Notes under the pieces: generated by a model
Seen by the model: the letters and a program-made list of their open reading frames with translations, nothing else
Told to the model about the DNA's origin: nothing
Databases searched by the model: none
Shown: one piece after another, positions 34,897 through 43,767 of the stretch
Layout: every line of letters starts with the position of its first letter
Position numbering within the stretch: position 1 is the stretch's first letter
From: an uncultured Myxococcales bacterium
GTDB taxonomy: Bacteria > Myxococcota_A > UBA9042 > DTJE01
Assembly: GCA_903847405.1 (NCBI GenBank)
Contig: CAINDP010000133.1
Coordinates: 1-58,219, forward strand
Reading direction: 5' to 3'
DNA: 58,219 bases
Translations under genes and position numbers: made by a program

Positions 34897-37188
34897 ATGA
34901 CGCAGCGAATCCACCACGTGGTTCCTCTGGCGCTCTGGATGGCCATCGGGCTGGCCGGGCTGGGCTGTGGCAGTTCGAACGACGGCGCGGCCGACGTTCC
35001 CGATACGCAGACGGACACCGTCACCGACGACGGCCCGGGCGACGTCCTGGATGTCGCGGACGTGCCGGTCATCGTCGATGCGCCGGACGTCGTCGACCTG
35101 GACACCCTCCCGGGCGACGTCTCGACCGACGTGCCGGCCACCCGGCAGCGGACGTTCAGCTTCCGCGCGTTGTGCGGCATGTCGATGGGCGCCGCGGCCA
35201 TGACCGTCGCGACCCACTCGATCACCCGGGGCGGTCCCGACTTCGACGTCATCGGCGCCATGGGCGGCTATATCGACTACCGCTACATGAGCCACGCGTT
35301 CCGGGATCTGTTGATGGGCGGCTTCCCCAAGATGTCCGACATCCTGGACCACATCGACACGATCAACGATCCGGTCGCGTCGGGGCTGGAATGCGGGCCG
35401 GTGGCCGGCACGCAGCCCTACGAGTGGGCCTGGAGTTTCAACCAGTTGCACTACAACAACAACGGCGGCGCCTGGAAGCGCCAGTTCTACCTGGACGCGA
35501 TCGGCAGTTTCTCGTACGCCTTCGGCAACATGATGTCCTACAACCCCGACAACCCGCTGCTGCCTCCGGGAGTGCCGTACGAGTGGATGAGGGACACGTC
35601 CCGCGGGGAGATGTGCGCCCATCCCTACGTCATCCCGAAGAAGTCCAAGGACGCGTACAACGCCGAATACAACCCGAACGGCGACTACGACCTCGTCACG
35701 GTGTGCGACGGCGACACCCCGGTCGGATGCAAGGACGACGACCCGAACCTGTGCGGGACCAGCAACCCGGACTACCGGCAGTTGGCCTCGTGGTTCGACC
35801 CGTCGCAGCCGCACAACTTGCCGTACCCCTTCCTGCTGGCCGTGGATTACAACGGTAACGGCAAGCGCGACTACGCCGAACCGATCGTCGTCAACGCCAT
35901 CGAGCGCTTCAGCGACGTGGGCCTGGACGGGTGCCCGAACGCGCTGGAGGACGGCCTGGGCGGGTGCCTTGCGGCAGCCCGCGCCAACCCGGTGGGCGAC
36001 CCGAACGGCGACGACTTCGACCTGCAGACCCGGCCCCTGGGCACCGAGGGAAACTTCGAATACGACGCGGAGACGGGTACCGGACGGCACGAGTCCTATG
36101 AGGACTTCGGGCTGGACGGCGTGGCGGGCACGCTGGATTACGGCGAAGGCGACGACCAGTACTCGATGAGCCCGGGCATGAAGGCCCTGATCGACCAGGA
36201 CGTCCGGACCTTCATCATGAACGCCACGGACGAGCAACTGCGCAACCACACCTGGTACTTCGACGGCGGCATCCGGGACGCGCTGCACTCGCTGACGTCG
36301 AACATGCACATCACCGCCCGCCTCGAGGAACGGGGACAGGGCGTCCGGATCTACGACGACTTCGCCCGGACCTCGACCGCGGTGGTGCCCAACAGCGATC
36401 TGAACGAACTGGCGCTGGACCTTTCCGGCGTGGACTTCTCGCCGGCGCATTTCGGCCGCAACGCGATGGTCCGGTACGGCGACCCGAACGCGGCGCTCAG
36501 CGACATCCTCGCGGGGGACGGCGGGCACGTGGGAGCCGGCGCCGAAATCGTCCTGCGGGCAACGATGTTCTTCGGGTTGGCGTTCAACCGGATGCCCGAC
36601 GTGTTCGTCAGCCAGGATTTCAGCGGGGGCGCAGCGGTCTGGTCGTCCCACTATTCCGAGGCCCTGAAAGGCCGGCGCTGGTTCGTGCTGGCGGTGCCAC
36701 CCGGTTATGACGACCCGGCGAACAAGGATCGGAAGTACCCGCTGGGCATCATGCTGCCGGGCATCGGGATGCCCCTGAACGACATGTCCGCGACCATGGC
36801 GGTCTTCGACCTGCTGCAGTCCAACGGCCGGATCCCGCACTTCATCACGCTGCTGCCCGACGGCCAGTGCGCGCTGGTCCGGACCAGCGACGGCAAGCGC
36901 ATGCCGGGCTGCGTGGAAGGCCCGAACGGCGGGATCGACTGCGTGGACGACGAATGCAAGGGCCCGCACGAAACCTGTACGGTCACCCACTTCGACAATG
37001 ACGCGGGCATGCGGCAGGAGTGCAACAGCGGGCACTTCTTCGTGAACCACAAGACCAACATCTGGGGCGATCCCGGCAAGGCGTCCGAAATGAAGTACGA
37101 GGACAGCCTGTTCGAGGTCATCACCCACGTGAACCAGAACTACCGCGCGAAGGAATCCGGCACCTACGAGGTCCCCGCGGACTGGTAG
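34897..37188 (+). CDS. Alpha/beta-hydrolase (esterase) lipoprotein with permuted domain order
   Basis: 763 residues from the ATG at 34897 (AGGA just upstream). Lipoprotein-like signal ending AGLGC, an Asp/Val/Pro linker (to about 80), then CGMSMGAAA with Ser96 at the nucleophile elbow (GxSxG). Downstream, GGIRDALHS gives a candidate acid Asp461 and GDGGHVGAG a candidate His544. Only after these, at about 599-730, come VPPGYDDP, KYPLGIMLPG and IPHFITLLPDGQ, which in esterase D/feruloyl-esterase proteins form the N-terminal half and precede the GxSxG. The chain ends with YEDSLFEVITHVNQNYRAK, normally placed just before the Ser. The order therefore looks circularly permuted. Calcium-style loops (DYNGNGKRDYAE) sit between. 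Substrate unknown. Confidence 0.75.
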   Translation: MTQRIHHVVPLALWMAIGLAGLGCGSSNDGAADVPDTQTDTVTDDGPGDVLDVADVPVIVDAPDVVDLDTLPGDVSTDVPATRQRTFSFRALCGMSMGAAAMTVATHSITRGGPDFDVIGAMGGYIDYRYMSHAFRDLLMGGFPKMSDILDHIDTINDPVASGLECGPVAGTQPYEWAWSFNQLHYNNNGGAWKRQFYLDAIGSFSYAFGNMMSYNPDNPLLPPGVPYEWMRDTSRGEMCAHPYVIPKKSKDAYNAEYNPNGDYDLVTVCDGDTPVGCKDDDPNLCGTSNPDYRQLASWFDPSQPHNLPYPFLLAVDYNGNGKRDYAEPIVVNAIERFSDVGLDGCPNALEDGLGGCLAAARANPVGDPNGDDFDLQTRPLGTEGNFEYDAETGTGRHESYEDFGLDGVAGTLDYGEGDDQYSMSPGMKALIDQDVRTFIMNATDEQLRNHTWYFDGGIRDALHSLTSNMHITARLEERGQGVRIYDDFARTSTAVVPNSDLNELALDLSGVDFSPAHFGRNAMVRYGDPNAALSDILAGDGGHVGAGAEIVLRATMFFGLAFNRMPDVFVSQDFSGGAAVWSSHYSEALKGRRWFVLAVPPGYDDPANKDRKYPLGIMLPGIGMPLNDMSATMAVFDLLQSNGRIPHFITLLPDGQCALVRTSDGKRMPGCVEGPNGGIDCVDDECKGPHETCTVTHFDNDAGMRQECNSGHFFVNHKTNIWGDPGKASEMKYEDSLFEVITHVNQNYRAKESGTYEVPADW

Positions 37189-37208
37189 GGGCCCAACCGG
37201 GGGTGACC

Positions 37209-38021
37209 ATGAACGCGCGTCTTGCGGTTTTCGCCCTGGCGCTGGCGCTGGTTGCCTGCAAGGTCGACGCCCCGCTGTCGATCGACGATGCGTCCGGCGA
37301 CTCCCCCGATGCGCTGCCGGATTCCACGGTCACCGGCGACGCTGCGCCGGACTGCACCGGTTCCCTCCTGCCGGCGGGGTGTCCCTGCGTCGGTTCCAGC
37401 GGTTGCGCCAGCGGGTGGTGCGTGTCCGAACCGCCCCTGGGGCTCCGGTGTACCACGACCTGCGCGTCCGTTTCCGACTGCGCGCCCGAGGACGCCTGCG
37501 TCATGATCGGGTTGGAGGAGGTGTACCTCTGCGTCTGGCGCGGCGTGGGGGCCTGCGTGCCGTGCGCCGCCGACCGCGACTGCGTCGGCGTCGCGAACCA
37601 TTGTGCCGCGGTGGGATCGACCCTGCATTGCCTTCCGGAATGTGATCCCGGCACCTGCCCCGACGGGACCGAATGCCGGGCCGACACCGAGGGCCGCAAA
37701 CTGTGCTTCCCGGTGACCGACACCTGTCCCTGCGTCCCCGAATCGTGCAACGGCGTCGACGACGACTGTGACGGCAAGACCGACGAGGAGGGGGCCGAGG
37801 GCTGCACCCTGTTCGGGTTCGACGACGACGACGACGGGTACGCCCGGGTGTTGACGGTCTGCCTGTGCGGGCCGATGGAAGGCACGACCCTGACGGCGAA
37901 CGTCGCGGGGGACTGCAACGACTTCGATGACCATGTGTACCCGGGACGGGTCGAGGACTGCGCCACGACGGCCGACGACAATTGCGACGGCGCCGTGAAC
38001 GAGGGGTGCCCGGCGACGTGA
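37209..38021 (+). CDS. Cys-rich lipoprotein with MopE-type metal-binding motif
   Basis: 270 residues, 20 bases after the esterase gene, so probably one operon. Signal peptide ends LALVAC (lipobox). A short linker is followed by Cys-pair repeats (CVGSSGCASGWC, CASVSDCAPEDAC, CAADRDCVG) and then the putative metal-binding motif family: ESCNGVDDDCDGKTDEE and DNCDGAVNEGC, the type named after the copper protein MopE. The Asp-rich loops should bind calcium or similar ions outside the cell. FDDDDDGYARV between them supports this. Role not known. Confidence 0.85.
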   Translation: MNARLAVFALALALVACKVDAPLSIDDASGDSPDALPDSTVTGDAAPDCTGSLLPAGCPCVGSSGCASGWCVSEPPLGLRCTTTCASVSDCAPEDACVMIGLEEVYLCVWRGVGACVPCAADRDCVGVANHCAAVGSTLHCLPECDPGTCPDGTECRADTEGRKLCFPVTDTCPCVPESCNGVDDDCDGKTDEEGAEGCTLFGFDDDDDGYARVLTVCLCGPMEGTTLTANVAGDCNDFDDHVYPGRVEDCATTADDNCDGAVNEGCPAT

Positions 38022-38063
38022 CCGGGAATCGGGTCGCCGGTGCAGGGCCTCCTCGTCGGTCGC

Positions 38064-38804
38064 CTACGGATTCGACATCTGGTAACTGTTGGCGAAATCG
38101 TCCTGGATGATCGTCGCCAGCCCGTCCACCGCGGTGATGCGCAGCGTTTCCGTCAGCGTGCGCACGCGATACGTCCAGCCCGCCGGCAGCGTCAGGCGAT
38201 CGGCCAGCGTCGCCAGGTCGGCTTCCGTCTGTGTCGGCACCTTCTGCTGGCTGTAGGACTGCATGTCATAGACGGCCCCGTCCGGCCCGACCAGTTCGAA
38301 CACGGTGTCGCCCGCGTCAAAGCGAACGGTGCTGTTCCGCTGGACCGTGGTGCCCGTGTAGGGAGCCTTGCCCAGGGAGCCCAGGGTGGCGAACGGAACG
38401 TCGATGCTGCCCGCGTGGCGCATTTCCATGCCGCCCAGGCTGCGCGGCGTCGGATCGATCATCGAGGAGCCCTCGAACCCGTTCATCATCCAGTACCGGG
38501 GCCCGTTCAGGACCGCCATGGTCACGCCCGCGTCGGTGGCGACCTGCGTCGCGTCGATCGCCGCCCAGGCAGCGTCGGGGCAGTCGTTCAGCCCGAACGT
38601 GTTGTAGACGTCCACGTGGACCTGCTCGCCGTCCAGCGTGGCCAGCAGGATTTCGCAGTAGCGCATGCCCCGGATGTCCTGCTGGGTGGACGTGCCGTCG
38701 GCGGGCGTGTCGGCGGCCGCCGTCGCGTCGGACGCCGCAGTCGTGGAATCGCAACCGAAACCGGTCGCGGCGATCAGGGCAAGGCAGGCAGCAAACTGGC
38801 GCAT
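38064..38804 (-). CDS. Lipoprotein of unknown function
   Basis: 246 residues from the ATG at 38804 (GGAGG 9 bases upstream). MRQFAACLALIAATGFGC is a lipoprotein signal; a short Ala/Asp/Thr linker follows. The remaining 200 residues form one domain with MRYCEILLATLDGEQVHVDVYNT at the start and WTYRVRTLTETLRITAVDG near the end, which I do not recognise. The DGEQVHVDVYNTFGLNDCP stretch contains one Cys that could pair with the earlier Cys. Convergent with the Cys-rich lipoprotein gene (42 bases apart) and divergent from the 100-residue protein gene. Confidence 0.75.
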   Translation of the reverse strand: MRQFAACLALIAATGFGCDSTTAASDATAAADTPADGTSTQQDIRGMRYCEILLATLDGEQVHVDVYNTFGLNDCPDAAWAAIDATQVATDAGVTMAVLNGPRYWMMNGFEGSSMIDPTPRSLGGMEMRHAGSIDVPFATLGSLGKAPYTGTTVQRNSTVRFDAGDTVFELVGPDGAVYDMQSYSQQKVPTQTEADLATLADRLTLPAGWTYRVRTLTETLRITAVDGLATIIQDDFANSYQMSNP

Positions 38805-38940
38805 GGGTTCGAACCTCCGTGGCAGACCATCGGGACGCACGCATCCGACCGGCACCAAGGCTACACGCGATGCGCTGGGATTTGAACCCGGAAGAACAGG
38901 TTCTGCCATACGCTGGAACCGCAGGATCCTGGAGGACCCC

Positions 38941-39243
38941 ATGACCGACATCGATGACAGGGCCGTCGGAATCGCATGGTATCGGGAGGACGACTACCTG
39001 CTGCTGCGAACGATGTTCCAGGACGGGGACGTGCTGCCTGCACGTTTCGCGGACTGGCTTGCGAAGGCACGGACGCTGGAGCAAAGGATCCTGAACAATG
39101 GGCAGGCCGTCGAGCACGTGTACATCGACCCGGTCAGTTTCCCGCTCTGGTGCGAATCGCACGGCCTCGCCATGAACGCGATGGCTCGAACCCGCTTCGC
39201 CGACGACGCGGTTGCCCAGCGGCACAGCGTTCCTCCGAGCTAG
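38941..39243 (+). CDS. Conserved small cytosolic protein, function unknown
   Basis: 100 residues, ATG with GGAGG 5 bases upstream (one of the best sites in the window). IAWYREDDYLLLRTMFQDG, LPARFADWLAKA, VYIDPVSFPLWCESHGL and ARTRFADD form a pattern I know from many uncharacterised proteobacterial proteins, so it is a real gene. No signal or membrane span. It differs from its exported neighbours in being cytosolic. No function is assigned to the family to my knowledge. Confidence 0.82.
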   Translation: MTDIDDRAVGIAWYREDDYLLLRTMFQDGDVLPARFADWLAKARTLEQRILNNGQAVEHVYIDPVSFPLWCESHGLAMNAMARTRFADDAVAQRHSVPPS

Positions 39244-39316
39244 TCGCCCCGACCCCCGGCAGGTTGACCGGGTCCCCAGCGGGGCCGATACTTGCCCGGC
39301 AAGGAGCGTCAACCCG

Positions 39317-40129
39317 ATGAAATCGCTTGCGCCGCGAGGTGTCGTCATGGTGCGTTTGCCGTGGGCCCTGCTGTGCGTCCTGGGCTGCGTCGGCACGCCG
39401 TCGGAGGGGCGCGACGTTGCCGGGGACATCGGCAGCGAGGAAGACGGGCTCATCGCGGACCGGTCCGGATGCCTGGACCGGGGCGGCGCCGGCGCGACGT
39501 CGGGGTGCCTGGAACCACGGCAGACGCTGGAGTACTACATCGATCAGAGTTCACGGTACTTCGACACCCTGGACGTCGACGCGGATCCCAGAAGCATGCC
39601 CCGGTACTCCGCGCGGGTCGCCCGGTGGGAGTGGCCTCCGTGGCTGCTGCTGACCGGGTATGAACGCGAGCAGATGATTGCCCTGGGCGACCTGCTGAAG
39701 CAGTTCGACCCGTCCACCGTTCCGGTTCGCGATTGCCGGGCGTTCGCGGTCCAGCCCTTCGGCCGATGCTACGTCGTCATGGAGTACAAGGGGGGCTCCT
39801 GCCCGATCTACGAAGAGTTCACCTTCAACGACGCGGGCGAAATGACCTTCATCGAGGCCTGGTCGGACCTCCCGGGACTGCTGCCGACCGCCGATCCCGC
39901 GGACCGGTGGGCGGAAGGCGCCGACGTCCATCGTCTGTCCACGCGGGTGCCGGGCCTGGGCAATGCGACCGGGTTGATCGACCTGGAATCCGGGGCGATG
40001 GCGCACGCGGCCGCCCGGGACGCCGACATCGCCGACTTCGTGACGCGGGCACGCGACTTCTGGAATACCTGGTATGACGAGTACCAGAACGCGGGCCCCG
40101 ACCTGTTCCAGCGCGGGTGCGGGTGGTAG
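39317..40129 (+). CDS. Lipoprotein of unknown function
   Basis: 270 residues, ATG with AAGGAG about 10 bases upstream. Signal ending LLCVLGC (lipobox) and a short acidic linker. The mature part is one domain with TLEYYIDQSSRYFDTLDVDADP, CYVVMEYKGGSCPIYEEFTF and FIEAWSDLPGLLP; the recurring 'FIEAWSDxPG' pattern suggests a lipocalin/SnoaL-like or NTF2-like fold, but I am not certain. Two Cys pairs are likely disulfides. It stops one base from the convergent gene's 3' end. Confidence 0.78.
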   Translation: MKSLAPRGVVMVRLPWALLCVLGCVGTPSEGRDVAGDIGSEEDGLIADRSGCLDRGGAGATSGCLEPRQTLEYYIDQSSRYFDTLDVDADPRSMPRYSARVARWEWPPWLLLTGYEREQMIALGDLLKQFDPSTVPVRDCRAFAVQPFGRCYVVMEYKGGSCPIYEEFTFNDAGEMTFIEAWSDLPGLLPTADPADRWAEGADVHRLSTRVPGLGNATGLIDLESGAMAHAAARDADIADFVTRARDFWNTWYDEYQNAGPDLFQRGCGW

Positions 40130-40130
40130 G

Positions 40131-40895
40131 TCACGGGTACGCGGTCACGCACCGGCCCCACTGGCAGGTACCTTCATCCGGCACATCCGTCATGTCATAG
40201 GTGCAGGCAGCCCCGTCCGGCGCGAAGCCCCCGGCGGCAGTCCAGCAGGCGCAGACGACACGGGCGCCGCCCAGGCAGAACTCGCACATCGAACGCGCGC
40301 CGGTCCAGCAGGTGTCGTTCGCTTCGCACCGGAAACTGCCGTTCGCGCAGGGTTCGGCACAGGCGGGCAGCAGCTGGATCGAGGGGTCGATCCCCTGGGC
40401 TTGCGCGTTCAGCGCGACCTTCCGGATGCGGACGGTGGCATCCTTGATCCGGACCGTCTGGCAGGTGCCCGAACACGACGTGCCGACGGCATCGGCGACG
40501 AAATGCACATCCTGGTAGCAGCGCGTGATGCCGCACGTCTTGGGTACGGTGGCGGCGTCCACCTCGATGGTCCCGACCACGTGGATGTCGCCCGAGACAG
40601 GCCAGCAGATGCCGTCCACCGGCCCCACGTACGATCCCTGCCCCATGTCCACCCAGGGCTGGGCCTTGACCAGTTCCAGGAACTCCTGGGCCGTGGTTAC
40701 GGTCACCGCGTCGCTGCAGGAGGTGGCCGCACAGGCGTTGAGGAATTCGGGCAGCGCGTCGAAGCCGTAATCGCGTTCCACGGTGGCTTCGGTGTCGTTG
40801 GGGGCGTCGGTGGCATCGATGCCGGGGACGTCATCGACGCTGGAACACCCGACCCACAGCGCGAGCCCGACCAGCACCGGCAGGCGGATGTTCAT
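40131..40895 (-). CDS. Cys-containing lipoprotein of unknown function
   Basis: 254 residues from the ATG at 40895 with GAGG 6 bases upstream. Signal ends ALWVGC (lipobox), a short Asp/Thr linker follows. The body has about 18 Cys, spread as pairs (CAATSCSD, CGITRCYQD, CSGTCQ, CAEPCANGSFRCEANDTC, CEFCLGG, CACW) and a beta-rich middle (DIHVVGTIEVDAATVPKTC). It may form a disulfide-rich beta-helix. No family recognised. Divergent from the beta-lactamase-family gene by 167 bases. Confidence 0.75.
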   Translation of the reverse strand: MNIRLPVLVGLALWVGCSSVDDVPGIDATDAPNDTEATVERDYGFDALPEFLNACAATSCSDAVTVTTAQEFLELVKAQPWVDMGQGSYVGPVDGICWPVSGDIHVVGTIEVDAATVPKTCGITRCYQDVHFVADAVGTSCSGTCQTVRIKDATVRIRKVALNAQAQGIDPSIQLLPACAEPCANGSFRCEANDTCWTGARSMCEFCLGGARVVCACWTAAGGFAPDGAACTYDMTDVPDEGTCQWGRCVTAYP

Positions 40896-41062
40896 GGTGT
40901 TCCTCGTCGATGACCCGTGAAGCATGGCGATTTCCGGGGGGTGAACGCAAGCGGGAAGGCTGCGGGAAGGCGGGTTGCGTCGGGGATGGGTGGGGGCCTT
41001 CGTGTTGCAGGGTGCCGTCCGCCTTCGGGGTACAATCCGCGCCGGTCCGGTGGGGGTGGCAG

Positions 41063-42091
41063 ATGGGTCCGGCACATCAAGGCAAGAAGGCGAAGGCGAG
41101 GGCGACCGCGGCGCTGGCGGGCGTCTGCCTGGCGGGGCTGTTCGCGGGCTGCGCGGGCCTGATCGTCGAAGCGCCCGTGAAGGCCGAAGGGCAGATCCAG
41201 GCGGACCTCCCGGGCCTGGAACGCACCGTTGACGACATGATGCGGCGCGACCTGCCGGTGGCCCTGTCCATCGCGATCGTCAACCGGGGCACGCTGGTCT
41301 GGTCCAGGACGTTCGGCGCGGCGGGCGACGGGCTGTTCCAGGCCGCATCGATCAGCAAGGTCGTTTCCGCATACGCGGCCCTCAAACTGGTCCAGGAAGG
41401 CAGGCTGTCCCTGGACGCGCCCCTGTCCGGAATCCTGCCGGTCCCGTACTTCCCGCAGGGCTCGCCGGGCGAACGCATCACGCTGCGGATGGTGTTGAAC
41501 CACACGTCCGGCCTGCCGAACGATGCCCTGGGCCGGGACCGCACCCTCCGTCACGCGCCGGGGCAGGGATTCCTGTACTCCGGGGGCGGGTTCGCCTACC
41601 TCACCCGCGTGGTGCAGACGGTCGTGGGCCAGCCCTTCGACACGTTCATGGAACGGCAGATCCTGGCGCCCCTGGGCATGGGCCACAGCAGGTTTCGAAT
41701 CGACGGATACGGGGTCCACGGCGTGTCCGCCGCATACAGCCTGGTGACGACGGCCGAGGACCTGGCGCGGTTCTTCCTGGAACTGATGGCGCCGCGCCAC
41801 ATCGATCCGGCGCTGGTCCAGGCGATGCTGTCGGATTCGGTGCGGATCAACGAAAAGTACGCATGGGGCCTGGGAGTCGGCATCCAGCACGGCGGCGGCG
41901 AGGATGCGATCTGGCAATGGGGCTACAACGGCAACTACCACCGGGCCCTGGCGATCTTCTACCCCAAGACCGGCACCGGGGTCGTCGTCATGACGCGGGG
42001 ACTGAACGGTTCTGGATTCCTGGCGCGGGTCGCGCACGCGGCGATCGGCGGGCCGCAGTTCGGGCTGGATCAGGCAATTCCGCTGGAGTGA
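41063..42091 (+). CDS. Beta-lactamase/transpeptidase-like serine hydrolase lipoprotein
   Basis: 342 residues, ATG at 41063. Signal ends LAGLFAGC (lipobox), so it is membrane-anchored in the periplasm or on the surface. Class C-like beta-lactamase fold: SISK (nucleophile Ser and general-base Lys of SxxK, inside AASISKVVSAYAALKL), YSGGGFAY where most relatives have YxN, HTSGLPND, and a C-terminal WQWGYNGNYHRAL in the KTG/HxG region. The Tyr-Ser-Gly in place of Tyr-x-Asn fits an esterase or peptidase more than a true penicillinase. Substrate unknown. Confidence 0.88.
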   Translation: MGPAHQGKKAKARATAALAGVCLAGLFAGCAGLIVEAPVKAEGQIQADLPGLERTVDDMMRRDLPVALSIAIVNRGTLVWSRTFGAAGDGLFQAASISKVVSAYAALKLVQEGRLSLDAPLSGILPVPYFPQGSPGERITLRMVLNHTSGLPNDALGRDRTLRHAPGQGFLYSGGGFAYLTRVVQTVVGQPFDTFMERQILAPLGMGHSRFRIDGYGVHGVSAAYSLVTTAEDLARFFLELMAPRHIDPALVQAMLSDSVRINEKYAWGLGVGIQHGGGEDAIWQWGYNGNYHRALAIFYPKTGTGVVVMTRGLNGSGFLARVAHAAIGGPQFGLDQAIPLE

Positions 42092-42127
42092 CCCCGGGGC
42101 GGGTGCGGGTGTGGCAGTCGGCCGGCG

Positions 42128-42970
42128 TCATCCCGCCGCGTCCGGATCCTCCAGCCCGTATCCCTGCTCCAGCAACTCCCCCAGGCGCGATACGAAGCGG
42201 GCGGCCTGCGCCCCGTCGACAAGGTCGTGATCGACCAGCACCGACAGGGCCAGGAACTCCCGGGGCTCGATCCGATCGCCCACGATACCGGGCTTTCGGA
42301 CGATGCTGCCCACCGCAAGATCGACCGTGTGCATGCCGACGGTCAGCGGCCAGCCGGGGAACCGTCCGAACATGCCCACCGCCGTGATCCCCACGGTGCC
42401 CAGGATGCGCTGCGCGGCGAATCCGTCGCGTGCCAGGAAGCGCCAGAACAGGCCGCGTATCCACTTCGGCACGTACGGATACAGCCGGGCTGCCCACGGG
42501 ACACGCCCCAGCCAGTGACTGGACGCGCGATCTCCGACGACCATGTCCTCCGGGCCGTGGGTTTCCTGCTGGGCGTTTCGCACCTCCTGGTGGATCTGGC
42601 GCAGGTCCTTTCGATTCGCCTGGCGAACGACCAGCGGGATTCCCCGACGCTCGCCGTCGACCTCGCGCTCGACCAGCATCATCACGTCCACGTCGTCGAA
42701 CTGCACGAACCGCCGGGCGCCCAGCCGATGGACGTTCAACGCCGGGTGCTCCACCAGGGCCTTGCCCAGGCAGAACGCCAGCCAACCCGTGGTCGAAAGC
42801 CTTTCGCCGGTGCGGGCCTGGTGCGCCCGCAGGCGCTGGCGAGCCACGGTGACATCGATTTCAACCAGGCCCTGCACGTGATGGCGCATCCGCCCGGCAT
42901 GCATGATGTCCGCCGTGGTCGCACTGTTCCATGGCAGCCGACGGACCTGGTAGGGCAGGGGCTGTTTCAT
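42128..42970 (-). CDS. Stand-alone 2-oxoacid dehydrogenase acyltransferase (E2) catalytic domain
   Basis: 280 residues with the E2/chloramphenicol acetyltransferase fold but no lipoyl or subunit-binding domain. The catalytic motif HDLVDG (HxxxDG) is in VLVDHDLVDGAQAARF near the C-terminus. ATG at 42970 is chosen because GAGG lies 8 bases upstream; a GTG at 42979 is less likely. A 70-residue insert (WAARLYPYVPKWIRGLFWRF) is typical of these stand-alone forms. Acceptor unknown; there is no E1 or E3 gene in the window. It may be an acyl-CoA-dependent acyltransferase. Confidence 0.85.
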   Translation of the reverse strand: MKQPLPYQVRRLPWNSATTADIMHAGRMRHHVQGLVEIDVTVARQRLRAHQARTGERLSTTGWLAFCLGKALVEHPALNVHRLGARRFVQFDDVDVMMLVEREVDGERRGIPLVVRQANRKDLRQIHQEVRNAQQETHGPEDMVVGDRASSHWLGRVPWAARLYPYVPKWIRGLFWRFLARDGFAAQRILGTVGITAVGMFGRFPGWPLTVGMHTVDLAVGSIVRKPGIVGDRIEPREFLALSVLVDHDLVDGAQAARFVSRLGELLEQGYGLEDPDAAG

Positions 42971-43093
42971 CCGGTTCACCTCGTCGCCCAGGCGATGCTA
43001 GCACCCGGGATGGGCGGGGGCACAGCCCGGACCGCGGCCGGTCGCAAGTGGAGCCAGGGCATCACCAGTTCCTGGCGGGTTTCGATGTCTCGC

Positions 43094-43276
43094 TTACGGT
43101 GCGAGTTCCGGGATCTGCCAGACAACGCAGGGGCGTTGACCGGTCTGAAGAGCGAACTCTCGACGGATCTTCTGCATCTCCACGACCAGACGGACCTTTT
43201 CTTCCGGGGGCAATGACGCTCGCTGCTGTCGATACGCTTTCGCCCTCATGGCCCGTGCTGGGTCGAAACTAGGCAT
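43094..43276 (-). CDS. Small basic protein, possible partner of a nucleotidyltransferase
   Basis: 60 residues, MPSFDPARAMRAKAYRQQRA followed by LPPEEKVRLVVEMQKIRREF and a Trp-rich tail (PCVVWQIPE). It overlaps the preceding nucleotidyltransferase-like gene by 8 bases on the same strand, the usual sign of an operon pair. Helical and basic. Such small proteins are found next to nucleotidyltransferase-type toxins, but I cannot assign an antitoxin role. Marks the left edge of the accessory island. Confidence 0.5.
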   Translation of the reverse strand: MPSFDPARAMRAKAYRQQRASLPPEEKVRLVVEMQKIRREFALQTGQRPCVVWQIPELAP

Positions 43277-43499
43277 CCAGAGTCCTCTTGAAGCGAGCAA
43301 ACTTCTCGGAGAGCCCATGTTTGCTCAGGAGGGAGTGAAAGCGATCCCAGTCAACGCGTTCGCCGTAGTCTTCCATCATCGACGCCAGACGTTGCTTGTC
43401 CTTCGATCGACCCAACTGAATCATGATGGCCAGAAGATGCTCCAAGGGGAAGACGAGGACGTCAACGCCGAACAACGTCAACGACCCGGTTTCGCGCAT
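43269..43499 (-). CDS. Short nucleotidyltransferase-like protein (C-terminal part only)
   Basis: 76 residues: LTLFGVDVLVFPLEHLLAIMIQLGRSKDKQRLASM and YGERVDWDRFHSLLSKHGL (quoted in pieces). The pattern matches the C-terminal half of DUF6036/AbiEii-like nucleotidyltransferases, where a slot reading 'LEdLia.Kl..gR.kDl' is conserved. The N-terminal catalytic GSxxxxxxDxD part is missing, and an in-frame stop lies two codons before the ATG, so this is either a truncated remnant or a separate short protein. Overlaps the small protein gene downstream. Confidence 0.5.
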   Translation of the reverse strand: MRETGSLTLFGVDVLVFPLEHLLAIMIQLGRSKDKQRLASMMEDYGERVDWDRFHSLLSKHGLSEKFARFKRTLDA

Positions 43500-43767
43500 G
43501 GCCCCCTACCCAGGGGGAACGGCCTTCAGGATCGGCAGGTGACCCTGGCCAACCAGCTGGGCTTCGAGCCCAAGCACGTGTATGGGGCCCTGCTGTCTGA
43601 ACTGGAACATGGGGCGCAGCGCGACCCCGGATAGATGCTTGGTCAAGGCCGCTACGAACTGGGTGAAATGGGTTTCTCGGAAGGAGGAGCTATCGCCGGT
43701 GCGGGACTTGACAGCCCTTGTTCATAGATGCTGGTTGTACCGCGCCACCCGATTTGCGTGCACGTCA

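Noticed and set aside
38871-38930. GGGATTTGAACCCGG on the plus strand looked like the T arm of a minus-strand tRNA.
   Set aside because: The matching T stem has a mismatch, no D arm, anticodon arm or acceptor partner can be folded, and the stretch ends in the ribosome site of the next gene.
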